DNA from: JBBRCE01 sp038205115
Lineage (GTDB): Bacteria > Planctomycetota > Planctomycetia > Pirellulales > JBBRCE01
DNA: 64,000 nucleotides
Direction: 5' to 3'
Assembly: GCA_038205115.1 (NCBI GenBank)
Contig: JBBRCE010000008.1
Span: 62,001-126,000 of the forward strand
Position 1 is the first letter of the stretch. The number at the start of each line of letters is the position of its first letter. The notes under the pieces were generated by a model. It was not told the DNA's origin. It saw nothing but the letters and a program-made list of their open reading frames with translations, and searched no databases. The position numbers and the translations under genes were made by a program. Below are positions 15,979 through 25,157 of this stretch, one piece after another.

Positions 15979-16008
15979 AAAAAGCCGATCGTTTGGGCTG
16001 CGATCGGC
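15979..16008 (-). terminator. intrinsic-terminator-like hairpin in the serA leader
   Basis: The stem is a perfect 8-bp inverted repeat, GCCGATCG and CGATCGGC (15984-15991 and 16001-16008), with a 9-base loop. On the minus strand it is followed at once by five T. It lies about 30 bases before the serA start codon and downstream of a good promoter, so it sits within the serA leader. It could also end read-through from the inositol-phosphate-synthase-like gene. Confidence 0.65.
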
Positions 16009-16026
16009 GGCGTCGAAACAGTCAGC

Positions 16027-16055
16027 AGAATAGAATTTTGCCGGGGGTTGGTCAA
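16027..16055 (-). promoter_or_regulatory. sigma-70-type promoter for serA
   Basis: On the minus strand, TTGACC (16050-16055) is followed after exactly 17 bases by TATTCT (16027-16032). Transcription would begin near 16020, about 70 bases before serA. It lies 95 bases beyond the stop of the upstream gene, which supports separate transcription of serA. Confidence 0.6.
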
Positions 16056-16150
16056 TGCCCAGCGGGCCTGGCAACGGCGCTCCGCGCACCGCCGGGCTTG
16101 AGTAAACCGTAGGCCAAGGCGGCGTGAAATTCAACGATGAGCGCGATCCG

Positions 16151-17383
16151 CTAGGCCGATGTTTCGTCCGACGTTGCCGCCGGTTGAAATTGGCTGGCCC
16201 AACGTTCGAGTTCCAAAAACTGCAAGGCAAAATCGTGCTCGGGCGTGCCCAGCGGGCTTTTGAAGAACGCGGCCAAGTGGCGGAGAATGCCGTGCTCACC
16301 GTTGCGCATCGAACGCTCGGTGAGTCGCACCAAATCCACCACCAGCGGCGCGGCCAGCAGCGAATCGCAGCCCTGCCAGGTGAATTGCAGCGTCATGGGC
16401 GTGCCCAGAAAGCCGCGGAAGTGGATGTGATCCCAGGCGGTTTTCCAATCGCCCATGCTGGCGATGTATTCGATGGTGACCAGCGTTTGCGGCGCGTAGC
16501 CAAAGATCTCGTGCAGCAGCCGATCTTTGCTGTTGACCTTGCTCTTCTTATTGGCCGGATCGTCCAGCACCTTGCCGTCCATGTTGCCGAAGATATTGTG
16601 GCCCACCCAGCTCATGACCTCCAAATTGCGCTTGGCGAACATCGGAGCCAGCGTGCTTTTGAGCAGCGTTTCGCCGGTTTTGCCGTCGTAGCCCATGTGG
16701 CACGCGCCGCGCAGCTCGGCCAGCTCGCAAATGGCTGGCGGCGAACTGCCCAGCGATGGCGTGAAATTGATAAACGCATGGCCGCGATCCAGCGCCGCAA
16801 TGGCATACAGCGAACTGGCGGCCAGCGGACATTTTTTGGGGTTGTCCAACAGCTTGTCCAACTGAGCCCATTTTTCTGGCACCAGCGAAGGATCGACCGG
16901 CGGCTCGGTCGACGAGACGTTCACCACAATCAGCCGCGCGAGCTTGTTGGCTTTGACGAATTCGTCGAAGTCGCGCTGAATGCGCTGCACGGTTTCGCGC
17001 GGCGTTTCTTTCACTTTGCGCAGCGAGTCTTCGGCGAATTTCTCGATCGTGCCGCCCACGTTGGTTAGCGTGCCGGGACGCAACGACTTTTCGATTTCGT
17101 CCAGTTCTTTTTTGCACTTATTGAGAATGTCCAAATCGATGGCGCGGCTCTCGGTGTGCATCCGCATCGCTTCGTCGAACAGGCGACCGCTGCGAATGTC
17201 GTGACCGCCGATGGCAAAGTCTTTCCAGCCAGCTAGATCGCAATGCGCAAAACGCTCGGTGGTGGTCACCAGCCCCGCGTTACCGATCAGACCTTTCTTC
17301 AAAGCCAGCAGGCCAACGATGGTGGTCGTGGCGACTCCGCCCTTTGCTCCAATCAACCAAATGCCAATGCGACCGCGTGCCAT
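16151..17383 (-). CDS. inositol-3-phosphate synthase family protein
   Basis: This 410-residue protein has an N-terminal NAD-binding loop of the myo-inositol-phosphate synthase type (IWLIGAKGGVATTTIVGL, about 8-25). It also has the family's IVVNVSSTEPP segment, the YAIAALDRGHAFINFTPS segment and SWVGHNIFGNMDGKVL (matching the 'N..N.DG..L' core). The family isomerises glucose 6-phosphate to inositol 3-phosphate using NAD+. The product would feed inositol phospholipids or compatible solutes. The bacterial and archaeal members are about this length. It lies upstream of serA on the same strand, but serA has its own promoter. No clear Shine-Dalgarno precedes the ATG at 17383. Family is secure by motif; exact substrate is inferred. 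Confidence 0.85.
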   Translation of the reverse strand: MARGRIGIWLIGAKGGVATTTIVGLLALKKGLIGNAGLVTTTERFAHCDLAGWKDFAIGGHDIRSGRLFDEAMRMHTESRAIDLDILNKCKKELDEIEKSLRPGTLTNVGGTIEKFAEDSLRKVKETPRETVQRIQRDFDEFVKANKLARLIVVNVSSTEPPVDPSLVPEKWAQLDKLLDNPKKCPLAASSLYAIAALDRGHAFINFTPSLGSSPPAICELAELRGACHMGYDGKTGETLLKSTLAPMFAKRNLEVMSWVGHNIFGNMDGKVLDDPANKKSKVNSKDRLLHEIFGYAPQTLVTIEYIASMGDWKTAWDHIHFRGFLGTPMTLQFTWQGCDSLLAAPLVVDLVRLTERSMRNGEHGILRHLAAFFKSPLGTPEHDFALQFLELERWASQFQPAATSDETSA

Positions 17384-17781
17384 GATGCTGGATCTTTCGT
17401 AGATGACGACTCGGAACCTTCACTCAAATCAACCGACCCAACGAAGCAGTGGCAATCGCGTGGCGGGCAAGTTGCGCCGTCGCCGACGGGACAGGTTGCG
17501 ACCGGCGAATCGATACGCCGATGAGGTGGGAAAAACTGTCACGCGCGGCCGTTGGGGAAGCGATTTCGCCGCCAAGTCATTCCGTCGGGCGGCTCACTCA
17601 ATTATAGTTAAGCGTTGCTCGGTGGTAGGCCCGCGCAGGTCAAGTTACCGAGTATAAATGCACCCCAGATACGCGCCAATGGGCTGCGCCCGATCGGCTG
17701 GCAGAACTCCGCTCCGACCGCGCAGCAGCCTTCAGGCGTGGCGACAGACCCCGAACAATCGCAGATTCACCCCCGACCATC
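17384..17781. other. intergenic region between two divergent genes, no gene seen
   Basis: About 400 bases separate the starts of the inositol-phosphate-synthase-like gene (minus) and the aminotransferase (plus). The open frames here are Arg/Ser-rich translations with no family features. An AATTATAGTT stretch near 17600 could hold a -10 box for the aminotransferase, but I see no matching -35. Promoters for both genes should lie here. Confidence 0.5.
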
Positions 17782-18969
17782 ATGAAGATTTCGAAGATCA
17801 TTCAGGCATTGGAACCCTCGGCAACTTTGGCCATGGCGGCCAAGGCCAAAAAATTAGCCGCCGAAGGCAAGACGGTTTACGATTTCAGCGTCGGCGAGCC
17901 CGACTTCACCACGCCGGAACATATCTGCCGGGCTGCTGTTCAAGCCATGAAGGACGGCCACACGCATTACACGGTTGCCAGCGGTATTCCGGAACTCAAA
18001 AAAGCCATCTGCAAAACCTATCAGTCCACGCACGGCCTGACTTACACGCCCGAGCAAGTGGTGGTCTCCAACGGCGCCAAGCACTCGCTGCATAACATCT
18101 TCATTGCGGTTTGCGATCCGGGCGACGAAGTGATCATCCCCGCGCCGTACTGGGTCAGTTATGCCGAATTGGTCAAGCTGGCCAGTGGCAAGCCGGTCGT
18201 TTTGGATACGGCCGAGTCCAACAACTTCAAACTCACCCCGCAACAATTGCGCGCGGCCATCACGCCCAAAACCAAGGTGCTGCTGCTCTGTTCGCCGTCG
18301 AACCCCACCGGCAGCATGTACTCGCGTGAGGAACTGGCCGCGCTGGCCGATGTGGCCATCGAGCACAACCTGCTGGTGATCTCCGACGAAATCTACGAGC
18401 ACCTGGTGTACGGCAACAACACGTTCGCCAGTTTCGCCACGGTTCGCCCCGGACTGCAAGAACGCACGATCCTGGTCAACGGCGTCAGCAAGGCTTACGC
18501 CATGACCGGCTGGCGCATCGGCTGGACGATGTCGCCGGCACCGCTGGCCAAGGCCATGGCCGATCTGCAAAGCCAGGAGACATCGAACCCCTGCAGCGTG
18601 AGTCAATACGCGGCCGTCGAGGCGCTGAGTGGCCCACAGCAGTGCGTTGGCCAGATGCTGGGCGAGTTCGCCCTGCGCCGCGAGTTCGTGCGGCAGCGGA
18701 TTGCCTCGATTCCCGGTCTCAGTTGCCCGGACATGGCCGGCGCGTTTTACGCGTTCATCAATATTCGTAAGCACCTGGGCCGCAATTACGGTGGCCAGCC
18801 AATCAACGACTCGGCCCAATGGTGCCTGCGTTTGCTGGAAGAAAAAAACGTAGCCACGGTGATGGGTTCGGCCTTTGGGGCGGAAGGCTACGTGCGGGTC
18901 TCGTTTGCCACCAGCCTGGACAATCTGCGCGCCGGATTCGATCGGATTGAGGCGTTTTTGCGGACGTAA
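17782..18969 (+). CDS. aspC: class I aspartate aminotransferase (PLP-dependent)
   Basis: This 395-residue PLP enzyme exchanges the amino group between aspartate (or a similar amino acid) and 2-oxoglutarate. Visible motifs are FSVGEPDFTTP near the N-terminus, the NGAKHSL turn, SNPTGSMYS, SDEIYEHLVY and the PLP lysine K237 in NGVSKAYAMTGWRIGW. Near the C-terminus YVRVSFA carries the arginine that binds the substrate carboxylate. The N-terminal pattern and the MTGWRIG box place it in the prokaryotic I-gamma aspartate aminotransferase group rather than the E. coli AspC type. Other substrates such as prephenate are possible in that group. It stands alone, with non-coding sequence on both sides. 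The ATG at 17782 matches the family start. Confidence 0.9.
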   Translation: MKISKIIQALEPSATLAMAAKAKKLAAEGKTVYDFSVGEPDFTTPEHICRAAVQAMKDGHTHYTVASGIPELKKAICKTYQSTHGLTYTPEQVVVSNGAKHSLHNIFIAVCDPGDEVIIPAPYWVSYAELVKLASGKPVVLDTAESNNFKLTPQQLRAAITPKTKVLLLCSPSNPTGSMYSREELAALADVAIEHNLLVISDEIYEHLVYGNNTFASFATVRPGLQERTILVNGVSKAYAMTGWRIGWTMSPAPLAKAMADLQSQETSNPCSVSQYAAVEALSGPQQCVGQMLGEFALRREFVRQRIASIPGLSCPDMAGAFYAFINIRKHLGRNYGGQPINDSAQWCLRLLEEKNVATVMGSAFGAEGYVRVSFATSLDNLRAGFDRIEAFLRT

Positions 18970-19326
18970 GCGCCTTGCTGTAGCTGGCGGCGTCTGATGA
19001 AACATTCGCAAGAATCGCATGAACGCCTATCATCGGCATCTGGTTTGCCGCGGGCCGCAGGGCTACAATACATCAGACACCGACCGAGCATCGCTGGCCA
19101 GATGACGGTGAGTGATGCGCGGAATCGGTGCAGAACCACGCCTGAACGTACGGTTCGACGACGGAGTTGAGACAGCCGCTGGCAAAAACGCGCTCGCAAG
19201 AACGCGGATTGAGAAGATTGGCAGCCGCGAATCGGTTTTTCGCGCCCGCCGCCGGGTCGGGTCTGTTTCGCTCCCTACGAATCGCGCTGCCGGGCGTAAA
19301 CCGCAACGCATTTCGGAGAGCCAGGA
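18970..19326. other. intergenic region, nothing recognised
   Basis: This stretch of about 357 bases lies between the aminotransferase and the HNH gene. I see no gene, no clear terminator hairpin and no consensus promoter. Just before the HNH start, GGAGAGCCAGGA offers a ribosome binding site. Confidence 0.5.
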
Positions 19327-19977
19327 ATGTCTAGCGCCGCTTTACCGAGTCCCGCAGCGCCCAGCCCGCTGAGTGCCAGCGTGTTGGTGTTGAACCGCTT
19401 CTACATGGCCGTTCACGTGGTCAACGTACGACGGGCAATGTGCCTGTTGTTCCGCGAGTTGGCCGAGGTGATCCACATTGAGGAAGGCCAGTACGCCAAT
19501 TACGATTTTTCATCTTGGCGAGAAATCAGTGAGTTGCGGTCGTCGTTCAAGCAACCGCACGACGACTGGATCACCACCATCAATTTTCAGTTGCGTGTGC
19601 CGCGGGTGATTCGGCTGCTGTCGTTCGACCGCGTGCCCAAGACATCGCTGCGATTCAACCGTCGCAACCTGTTTGCCCGCGATGGTAACCGCTGCCAGTA
19701 TTGCGGCAAGGGTTTTCCGACCAGCGAGTTGAGCTTGGATCACGTGATGCCGCGCAGCCGTGGCGGCGACACTTCTTGGGAAAACATCGTCTGCGCGTGC
19801 GTGGCCTGCAACGTGCGTAAAGGCGGTCGCACGCCTCAAGAAGCGCACATGAAACTGATTCGTCCGCCCGTCAAACCCAAACGCAGCCCGCTGCTGGCCG
19901 TCAAGCTTGGTAACCCCAAGTACGAAAGCTGGAAAACGTTCTTGGATAACGCTTACTGGTCGGTGGATTTGAAGTAG
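19327..19977 (+). CDS. HNH endonuclease family protein
   Basis: This 216-residue protein has a C-terminal HNH (beta-beta-alpha-metal) domain. A Cys pair (CQYCG, from residue 123) is followed by SLDHVMPRSRGGDTSWEN, where the His and Asn are the active-site positions, and a second pair, CVACNVRKGG. The two Cys pairs would bind a structural zinc and the His/Asn set the catalytic metal. The N-terminal 100 residues (VLVLNRFYMAVHVVNVRRA) match the stand-alone HNH proteins found once in many bacterial genomes. The cellular role of these is unknown; DNA repair or housekeeping has been suggested more than defence. It has a purine-rich ribosome binding site at -10 and no partner methylase nearby, so a restriction role is unlikely. 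Confidence 0.88.
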   Translation: MSSAALPSPAAPSPLSASVLVLNRFYMAVHVVNVRRAMCLLFRELAEVIHIEEGQYANYDFSSWREISELRSSFKQPHDDWITTINFQLRVPRVIRLLSFDRVPKTSLRFNRRNLFARDGNRCQYCGKGFPTSELSLDHVMPRSRGGDTSWENIVCACVACNVRKGGRTPQEAHMKLIRPPVKPKRSPLLAVKLGNPKYESWKTFLDNAYWSVDLK

Positions 19978-20068
19978 GAACGACCGGCAAACAACTTCGC
20001 CTTTTCGTACGTGTCGACGCGTGCGATCACGCGCAGATTCTGACTTGTTCGAGCGAAACGGCGTGGAG

Positions 20069-20100
20069 TTCACCGCGAAGGCGCAAAGGACGCGAAGAAA
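20069..20100 (+). repeat. dispersed intergenic repeat, direct copy
   Basis: This 32-base element begins TTCACCGCGAAGGCGCAAAG. It matches the inverted copy at 20182-20213 at 29 of 32 positions by eye, and the copy at 10985-11010 except for three G/A changes. Confidence 0.7.
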
Positions 20101-20181
20101 AGGCAAAAGAGTCGAGAAGCAAAATGTGCTTTCGAACGTGGTTGAGCAAGCTGCGAGCACGTGATGGTTCTGACGGATTTT

Positions 20182-20213
20182 TCTTCGCGCACTTTGCGCG
20201 TTCGCGGTGAAAA
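20182..20213 (-). repeat. dispersed intergenic repeat, inverted copy
   Basis: Read on the minus strand this begins TTCACCGCGAACGCGCAAAG and matches the direct copy 80 bases away with three differences. Two such units facing each other between convergent genes resemble REP/BIME-like elements and could work as a bidirectional terminator. Confidence 0.7.
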
Positions 20214-20363
20214 TATCGGATTCCAATTCATGCGACTCGACAACGACCGATCGATACGCCCCGTTTTTCGTTCAAATCGGCGGGTGCAATCAGTGGGCAG
20301 CGTGCGTCTCATTCAGAGGAAGTATTTTTCGGCCGTTCCATAGCGATTTAGCTGCGGTTGCCG

Positions 20364-20921
20364 TTAGGCGAGTTTCGAGTTGGCCTGGCGTCGAAATTCC
20401 AGCAAGCGCGCGTAACCTGATCGACAGTTTTTGACCTGCGGCGCGACTGGCAATATTTGCGCGAGCGAGTCCAGGTTGATGCGCCGCGGTATCGCAACGG
20501 ATCGCGTTTGTTGATTTTTACGTCCGTTGTAAACGATTCGCAGCCGCCTCTGATCTGGCGAAAAAATCACGATCCGCGTGCGAATGATCTGATCGGCCTT
20601 GGCGGCCCAGTGACGTTCTCCCTGCGAAACGGCGACGACGTCTCGGCGAACTGTCACGATTGCCGGAACCACGGCATAAATCGCGAAAATCATAAACAGT
20701 TGGAGGTAAACAATCGCCGGCACCAATGCCATTTTCAGAAAGAAAATCGGTGCCAATTGTGGCATGGTGAGCCAACAACCGGCCATGAACACCGCAGTCA
20801 CTGCAACGGTCAGCAGCGGAACTCTCTTTTTGCCAAGCAGTTCACGCCGCGCTAATCCGAGCGATTGACGTCCCTGCTGCCAATCGAACCACGAGATTTT
20901 CCGACGCGCCGGCCTTTTCAT
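20364..20921 (-). CDS. small membrane protein of unknown function
   Basis: This 185-residue protein has a basic N-terminus (MKRPARRKISWFDW), then two hydrophobic helices (about 35-57 VPLLTVAVTAVFMAGCW and 60-90, up to VVPAIVTV). A soluble basic C-terminal half follows, with an RIVIFSPDQRRLRIVY beta-hairpin-like segment. No family is recognised. It lies 32 bases downstream of the large adhesin gene on the same strand and may be co-transcribed with it. A membrane role is inferred from the two helices only. Confidence 0.6.
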   Translation of the reverse strand: MKRPARRKISWFDWQQGRQSLGLARRELLGKKRVPLLTVAVTAVFMAGCWLTMPQLAPIFFLKMALVPAIVYLQLFMIFAIYAVVPAIVTVRRDVVAVSQGERHWAAKADQIIRTRIVIFSPDQRRLRIVYNGRKNQQTRSVAIPRRINLDSLAQILPVAPQVKNCRSGYARLLEFRRQANSKLA

Positions 20922-20953
20922 TTTTTACAGCGGCGGCGAGCTGCCGTTCACAT

Positions 20954-23900
20954 TTAGACGATCGTTTCGAAAGTGGTTGTCGTCAGTCCGGCGGTGAACA
21001 CATTGCCCTGGTTCGAAAGCACGTCGCTATCTTGACCGCCATCAATCGATGATTTGAGTTTGACGGTGGTGCCCTTGATTAGCGTCACATCGCTGCCGGC
21101 GCCCAGCGCGGCAAACAGTTGATCCAGGATCGACGTGCTGACGGTCAGCATGTCGTTGCCCGCACCGGAGTTGGCCACCAGTGCGCCGGCCTTGGTGTTG
21201 ATCAAGCTCTGCGTGTCGGCGCCTGAACCGGAGACGAAGTAAATTGCACCGGTGGCAATGGAGTTGGAAACGATAATCGTGTTGTTGCCTTCGCCACCGT
21301 CCAGCGTGAGGGTCGACTTCAGGTTGCTGGAGACCATGGCCAGGTAATCGATGCCGGCGCCGCCGCTGAAGACCGCCGCACCGGTCGAACCGCCCATCAC
21401 GACGCTAATCAGATCGTTGCCGTCTCCGCCGTTGAGCGTCCACTTGCCCACCACCGGGACTTGGGTCTGCTGAATGAGATCGTCGCCCGCGCCGGCTGTG
21501 ATGGTCAGGTCTTTTCCGGTGAATCCGCCAAAGGTGGTGATTTGATCGTTGCCGCTGCCAGAAACGATGGTTTGATTGCCCATCACAAACGTGTTGGCCA
21601 CCAGCAAGACGTTGGCGCCGTCGCCAGCGTTGATCGAAAGGTCGCCGGTGATCTGATTGAGGGCCGCTTGCCCTAAACGGATATCATCGTTTCCGCCGCC
21701 GGTGGTGATGATCACGCTGCCTGGCACGAGCACGTTATCCAAGCGGATAATGTCGTTGCCGCCCTGCGAGAAATCGATCAGCACGCTGCCGGTCACGCCG
21801 GTGACCGTCAGCGAACCGTTGGAACTGCCGGCAATGGACGAGGCAACGGTGCCATTATTCAGCCCGATGATGGTGAACTGGCCGGGATTTCCGGTGCCTT
21901 GCACTTCGACGGCGTTGGCCGACGAATCGCCGGTGATTTGTAGATTGCCGTTCACAACCTGCACGTTAATGATGTTGCCGCTGGCCGTGGCGAACAGCAA
22001 GCCTTGCGCGGCATATTGGGCCACGTAGGCGGGCAGCAGTCCGCGCTCGCCGAAGTTGAAGTTGGTGGCATTCGAACCGGCCGGCAGAAAGACGCTGACG
22101 AAATTGTCGTTCTGCGCGGTCGCGCCAAACGCCGGCGTGCCAATGGAATCGATCCCGTCGACAAACGCCACGGGCTGCGCTTCGCTGACCAGATAAGTGC
22201 CCTTCACCAAATTGGCAAAGTAGTAGTTGCCGTCCGAACTCGTTTGTACCGTGCGGGTGAATGAGAGCGCGCCGTCGGTCTTGGTGACGGTGACGGTCAC
22301 GCCGCCGATGCCCACTTCGCCTGCGTCACGGACGCCATTGTTGTTGGCGTCGACGTACACAGCGCCGGAGAGCGTGGCGGGATCACCCACCACGAGATTC
22401 AGCGTGGCAATGTTGGAAAACACGCCATCGTTGTCTTTGACTTTGTAAGTCAACTGATCCAAGCCGGCAAAGCCCGTGGCGGGCGTATATTTGATTTGCG
22501 TTTTGCCACTGACCGTGACCACGCTGGCCGTGCCGTAGAGCGGATTGCTGACAATGGTTAGCGTGCTGGGCACGATCGCGCCGTCGATGTCCAGGTCTTT
22601 ATCGTTGGCCAGTACATCCACCGTGACCGGAACGAGTTCTGGAGTCTTGGCGCTGTCGTCGGCGGCAATCGGCACCTTGTTGACGCGCAGCACAGTGAGA
22701 TTCACCGTGACGGTATTGGATACTCCGCCTTCGCCATCGCTGACTTTGTAAGTAAACGAATCCGGGCCAAAGTACAAATAATTGCCGGTATACGTCGCCA
22801 AGCCGGTCAGCGGATCGACGGCCACAACGCCGTGCAAGGGACTGGTGACGATGGTCACCGCGCCAACGTTGACGCCCACATCATCAGTATCGTTTTGAAG
22901 AATGTTCAGCGTCGTGGGAGTTTCTTGCAGCACGCTGGCAAACGTGTCGGGGTTGGCGACTGGTGGCGCATTGATGCGAATCGTCACCGTGGCAACGTTC
23001 GAAGTGCCTTGAGGAGTGTTGCTGTCTTTAACGGTGTAGGTGAAGCTGTCCGAACCGCTGAAATTCGGATTCGGCGTGTAGCTGATTGTCCCGATGGAAT
23101 TCACGGAGGCCGTGCCATTGGTGGGCGCGGTGCCAATGACGAGCGTCGACACCAACAAGCTGCCGTCCAGATCCTTATCGTTTCCCAACACATTCAACGT
23201 GTTGTTGACCGAATTCTTCTGCACGATAAAGCTATCGTTGCCGGCAACCGGCGGATGGTTGACGAACGTCACCGTCAGCGAGACCGTGGCCGGCGCGGAG
23301 ACGCCGCCATCGACGCTCGTCACCGTATACCGAAAGGAGTCCTGCCCGAAGTACAGCGAGTTGCCGGTGTACGTGACAACGTTGCCCGCACCCACCTTCA
23401 CCGTGCCGTGCGCGGGCGCGGTGGTGATGTTGACGGTGCTGAAACCGCTCTTACCGGGATCCGTGTCGTTAGACAAAACATTGATTGGCGTGGCAACCTC
23501 TTCGGCCGCAAAAACCGATTCCGGATTGGCCACCGGCGGCGCGGCAATCACGTTAAACGTGACCGTCGTGGGCTGTGTGTACAGCGGACCAATGTTGTTG
23601 TCTTGCACCTTGTAGGTCAGCGAATCGGAGCCGAAATAACCGAGCGTCGGCGTGTATTTGAGGTTGTTCGTCACCGGATCGAACGAAGCCGTGCCGTGCG
23701 AAGGCCCGGTGAGAATCACGGCGGTCGAACGATTGACCGGACTGCCCGAAGGGGCGTCCACGTCGGTGTCGTTGGCCAACACGTCGGTCGTGGTGGTGAG
23801 CGCCACAACCGACGAATTGCTGGCCGTTACCGAGTCGGCCACGCCGACCGGCGCTTGATTGAAGAAGTTGACTTGCAGGTTGACCGTCGCTGGTTGCGAA

Positions 23901-24745
23901 ACAGCATTCTGATAATCTTTAACGGTGTAGGTGAAGCTATCCGAACCGAAGTAGCCCAGCGTCGGCGTGTACGTGGCTTTGCCGGTGGCGACATTAAAGC
24001 CGGCGGTGCCGTGCAACGGTTGCGTCGTGATTACCACGCTGCCGGGATTCACCGCCACGTCGTCGGTGTCGTTGGCGAGGACATCAATCACCTGCGTCAC
24101 GTTTTGGTTCGCGGATGAATTATCGGCTCTGGCGGTCGGCGCGGAATTAGACCGCGTGGTGAGCGTGATGTCGATAATGTACGTGCCAAAATTGAATGTG
24201 TCGTAACCCGGGCCGGTGTCGGCCACCCGCGGGTCGGTCGGCAAGTCGAGCGGCGAGCCAAAAAACGCATAGGCGCCGACCACAACGTAATAATTGTCGG
24301 AACTGATGACGTTGTAGAACAGCGCGCTGTCGGGCGAAGTCCCCGAGGCATTGTCGTTGGCGGCTAACAACGCGCCGGACGAATTGTAGAGCCCTAAGAT
24401 CGTATCGGCCGAGTTCTGATCGGTGGTCGTGGTCACGGTCAGGGTTTGACCCGACGCGGCGCTCAACTGGTAGATATCAAAGTCGCCGCCCGAAAACGCA
24501 TAAGGCCCGTCGCCAATGTAGGCCGTTGCTTCGGCCGTGGTCGTTACGGTCAAATAGGGGCTCAGCGTGGTCGGCGTGGCGGTCGCCAAAGTGTCGTTGG
24601 ATTCCACCGCCGTGAGAAAAACCGTCAGCATATTGCGAGCCTCAAGCGACTCCAGCAACGGCCGACGCGCAAAGACGCGACGAAAACCGGAATTCTTTCG
24701 ACCAGCAACAGACGATTTTGCTCGACGCGCGAACGAAGACCACAT
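20954..24745 (-). CDS. secreted multidomain adhesin-like protein (cadherin-like, SdrD-B and RTX-like repeats)
   Basis: This encodes 1263 residues. The N-terminus carries a planctomycete LEPR-XLL type signal, RPLLESLEARNMLT (28-41), so the protein is probably exported. A pre-peptidase-like beta domain follows (about 45-205, with DFDIYQLSAASGQTLTV). Next are six cadherin-like/Ig repeats of about 95-105 residues (about 210-800), each built around VLANDTD ... PLHGT ... YTPTLGYFGSDSFTYTV. A SdrD-B type domain comes next (VYVDANNNGVRDAGEVGIGG, about 805-905). The C-terminal 300 residues are a beta-solenoid of RTX-like turns (GGGNDDIRL, GAGDDLIQ, GGDGNDLISV), likely calcium-binding. It ends in TFETIV. 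Such proteins act in adhesion or as surface-layer material. The ATG has GAGG eight bases upstream, and a promoter lies about 105 bases further up. Confidence 0.88.
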   Translation of the reverse strand: MWSSFARRAKSSVAGRKNSGFRRVFARRPLLESLEARNMLTVFLTAVESNDTLATATPTTLSPYLTVTTTAEATAYIGDGPYAFSGGDFDIYQLSAASGQTLTVTTTTDQNSADTILGLYNSSGALLAANDNASGTSPDSALFYNVISSDNYYVVVGAYAFFGSPLDLPTDPRVADTGPGYDTFNFGTYIIDITLTTRSNSAPTARADNSSANQNVTQVIDVLANDTDDVAVNPGSVVITTQPLHGTAGFNVATGKATYTPTLGYFGSDSFTYTVKDYQNAVSQPATVNLQVNFFNQAPVGVADSVTASNSSVVALTTTTDVLANDTDVDAPSGSPVNRSTAVILTGPSHGTASFDPVTNNLKYTPTLGYFGSDSLTYKVQDNNIGPLYTQPTTVTFNVIAAPPVANPESVFAAEEVATPINVLSNDTDPGKSGFSTVNITTAPAHGTVKVGAGNVVTYTGNSLYFGQDSFRYTVTSVDGGVSAPATVSLTVTFVNHPPVAGNDSFIVQKNSVNNTLNVLGNDKDLDGSLLVSTLVIGTAPTNGTASVNSIGTISYTPNPNFSGSDSFTYTVKDSNTPQGTSNVATVTIRINAPPVANPDTFASVLQETPTTLNILQNDTDDVGVNVGAVTIVTSPLHGVVAVDPLTGLATYTGNYLYFGPDSFTYKVSDGEGGVSNTVTVNLTVLRVNKVPIAADDSAKTPELVPVTVDVLANDKDLDIDGAIVPSTLTIVSNPLYGTASVVTVSGKTQIKYTPATGFAGLDQLTYKVKDNDGVFSNIATLNLVVGDPATLSGAVYVDANNNGVRDAGEVGIGGVTVTVTKTDGALSFTRTVQTSSDGNYYFANLVKGTYLVSEAQPVAFVDGIDSIGTPAFGATAQNDNFVSVFLPAGSNATNFNFGERGLLPAYVAQYAAQGLLFATASGNIINVQVVNGNLQITGDSSANAVEVQGTGNPGQFTIIGLNNGTVASSIAGSSNGSLTVTGVTGSVLIDFSQGGNDIIRLDNVLVPGSVIITTGGGNDDIRLGQAALNQITGDLSINAGDGANVLLVANTFVMGNQTIVSGSGNDQITTFGGFTGKDLTITAGAGDDLIQQTQVPVVGKWTLNGGDGNDLISVVMGGSTGAAVFSGGAGIDYLAMVSSNLKSTLTLDGGEGNNTIIVSNSIATGAIYFVSGSGADTQSLINTKAGALVANSGAGNDMLTVSTSILDQLFAALGAGSDVTLIKGTTVKLKSSIDGGQDSDVLSNQGNVFTAGLTTTTFETIV

Positions 24746-25157
24746 ACGGAAACCTCAAAAGGCAAGGATGGACGCGGTAGGGCGATTGCCGGCGATCAGC
24801 GCCGAGAGCGGGCAGGAATATCCATCATCATGGGCAACGCTTACCCATCCATCATAGTCGCTACCGCAACTCCGTCCAAGAACTTTTGCGGATAGACGCA
24901 CTCGATTCAACCGACAAAATCCGTTTTTTCGCCCAGCAAACGTGTTCCTCGCACCTCGGTCGCCGTGCGGATACTGTCGCGAGCGCATCGGCAAGCGGCA
25001 GTTGGCGGCTTGGCGTGCGTCTGCAGAGCGAACCGCTAATTCCGGCAACTTTCAATCGCTAACGCGGCAAGTATAATGGCTTGAGCGATCAAATTGAGCC
25101 TGACGTTGGCGTCAGACCGTTTGATGGCTGTGGTTGCTGCACCGTAAAAGTGGTGGC
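24746..25157. other. intergenic region between divergent genes
   Basis: About 410 bases separate the adhesin start and the GYF protein start. It contains the adhesin promoter at 24851-24879. No gene is recognised in it. The promoter of the GYF gene is not obvious. Confidence 0.5.
24851..24879 (-). promoter_or_regulatory. probable sigma-70-type promoter of the adhesin gene
   Basis: On the minus strand TTGGAC (24874-24879) is followed after 17 bases by TATGAT (24851-24856, five of six consensus bases). Transcription would start near 24845, giving a leader of about 100 bases. The -35 is weak (three of six). Confidence 0.45.

Larger units (their letters stand above)
19978..20363. other. intergenic region holding an inverted pair of dispersed repeats
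   Basis: No gene is supported here. The region carries two copies of the short repeat described below in opposite orientation, which together could fold into a long imperfect hairpin between two convergent genes. Confidence 0.55.
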
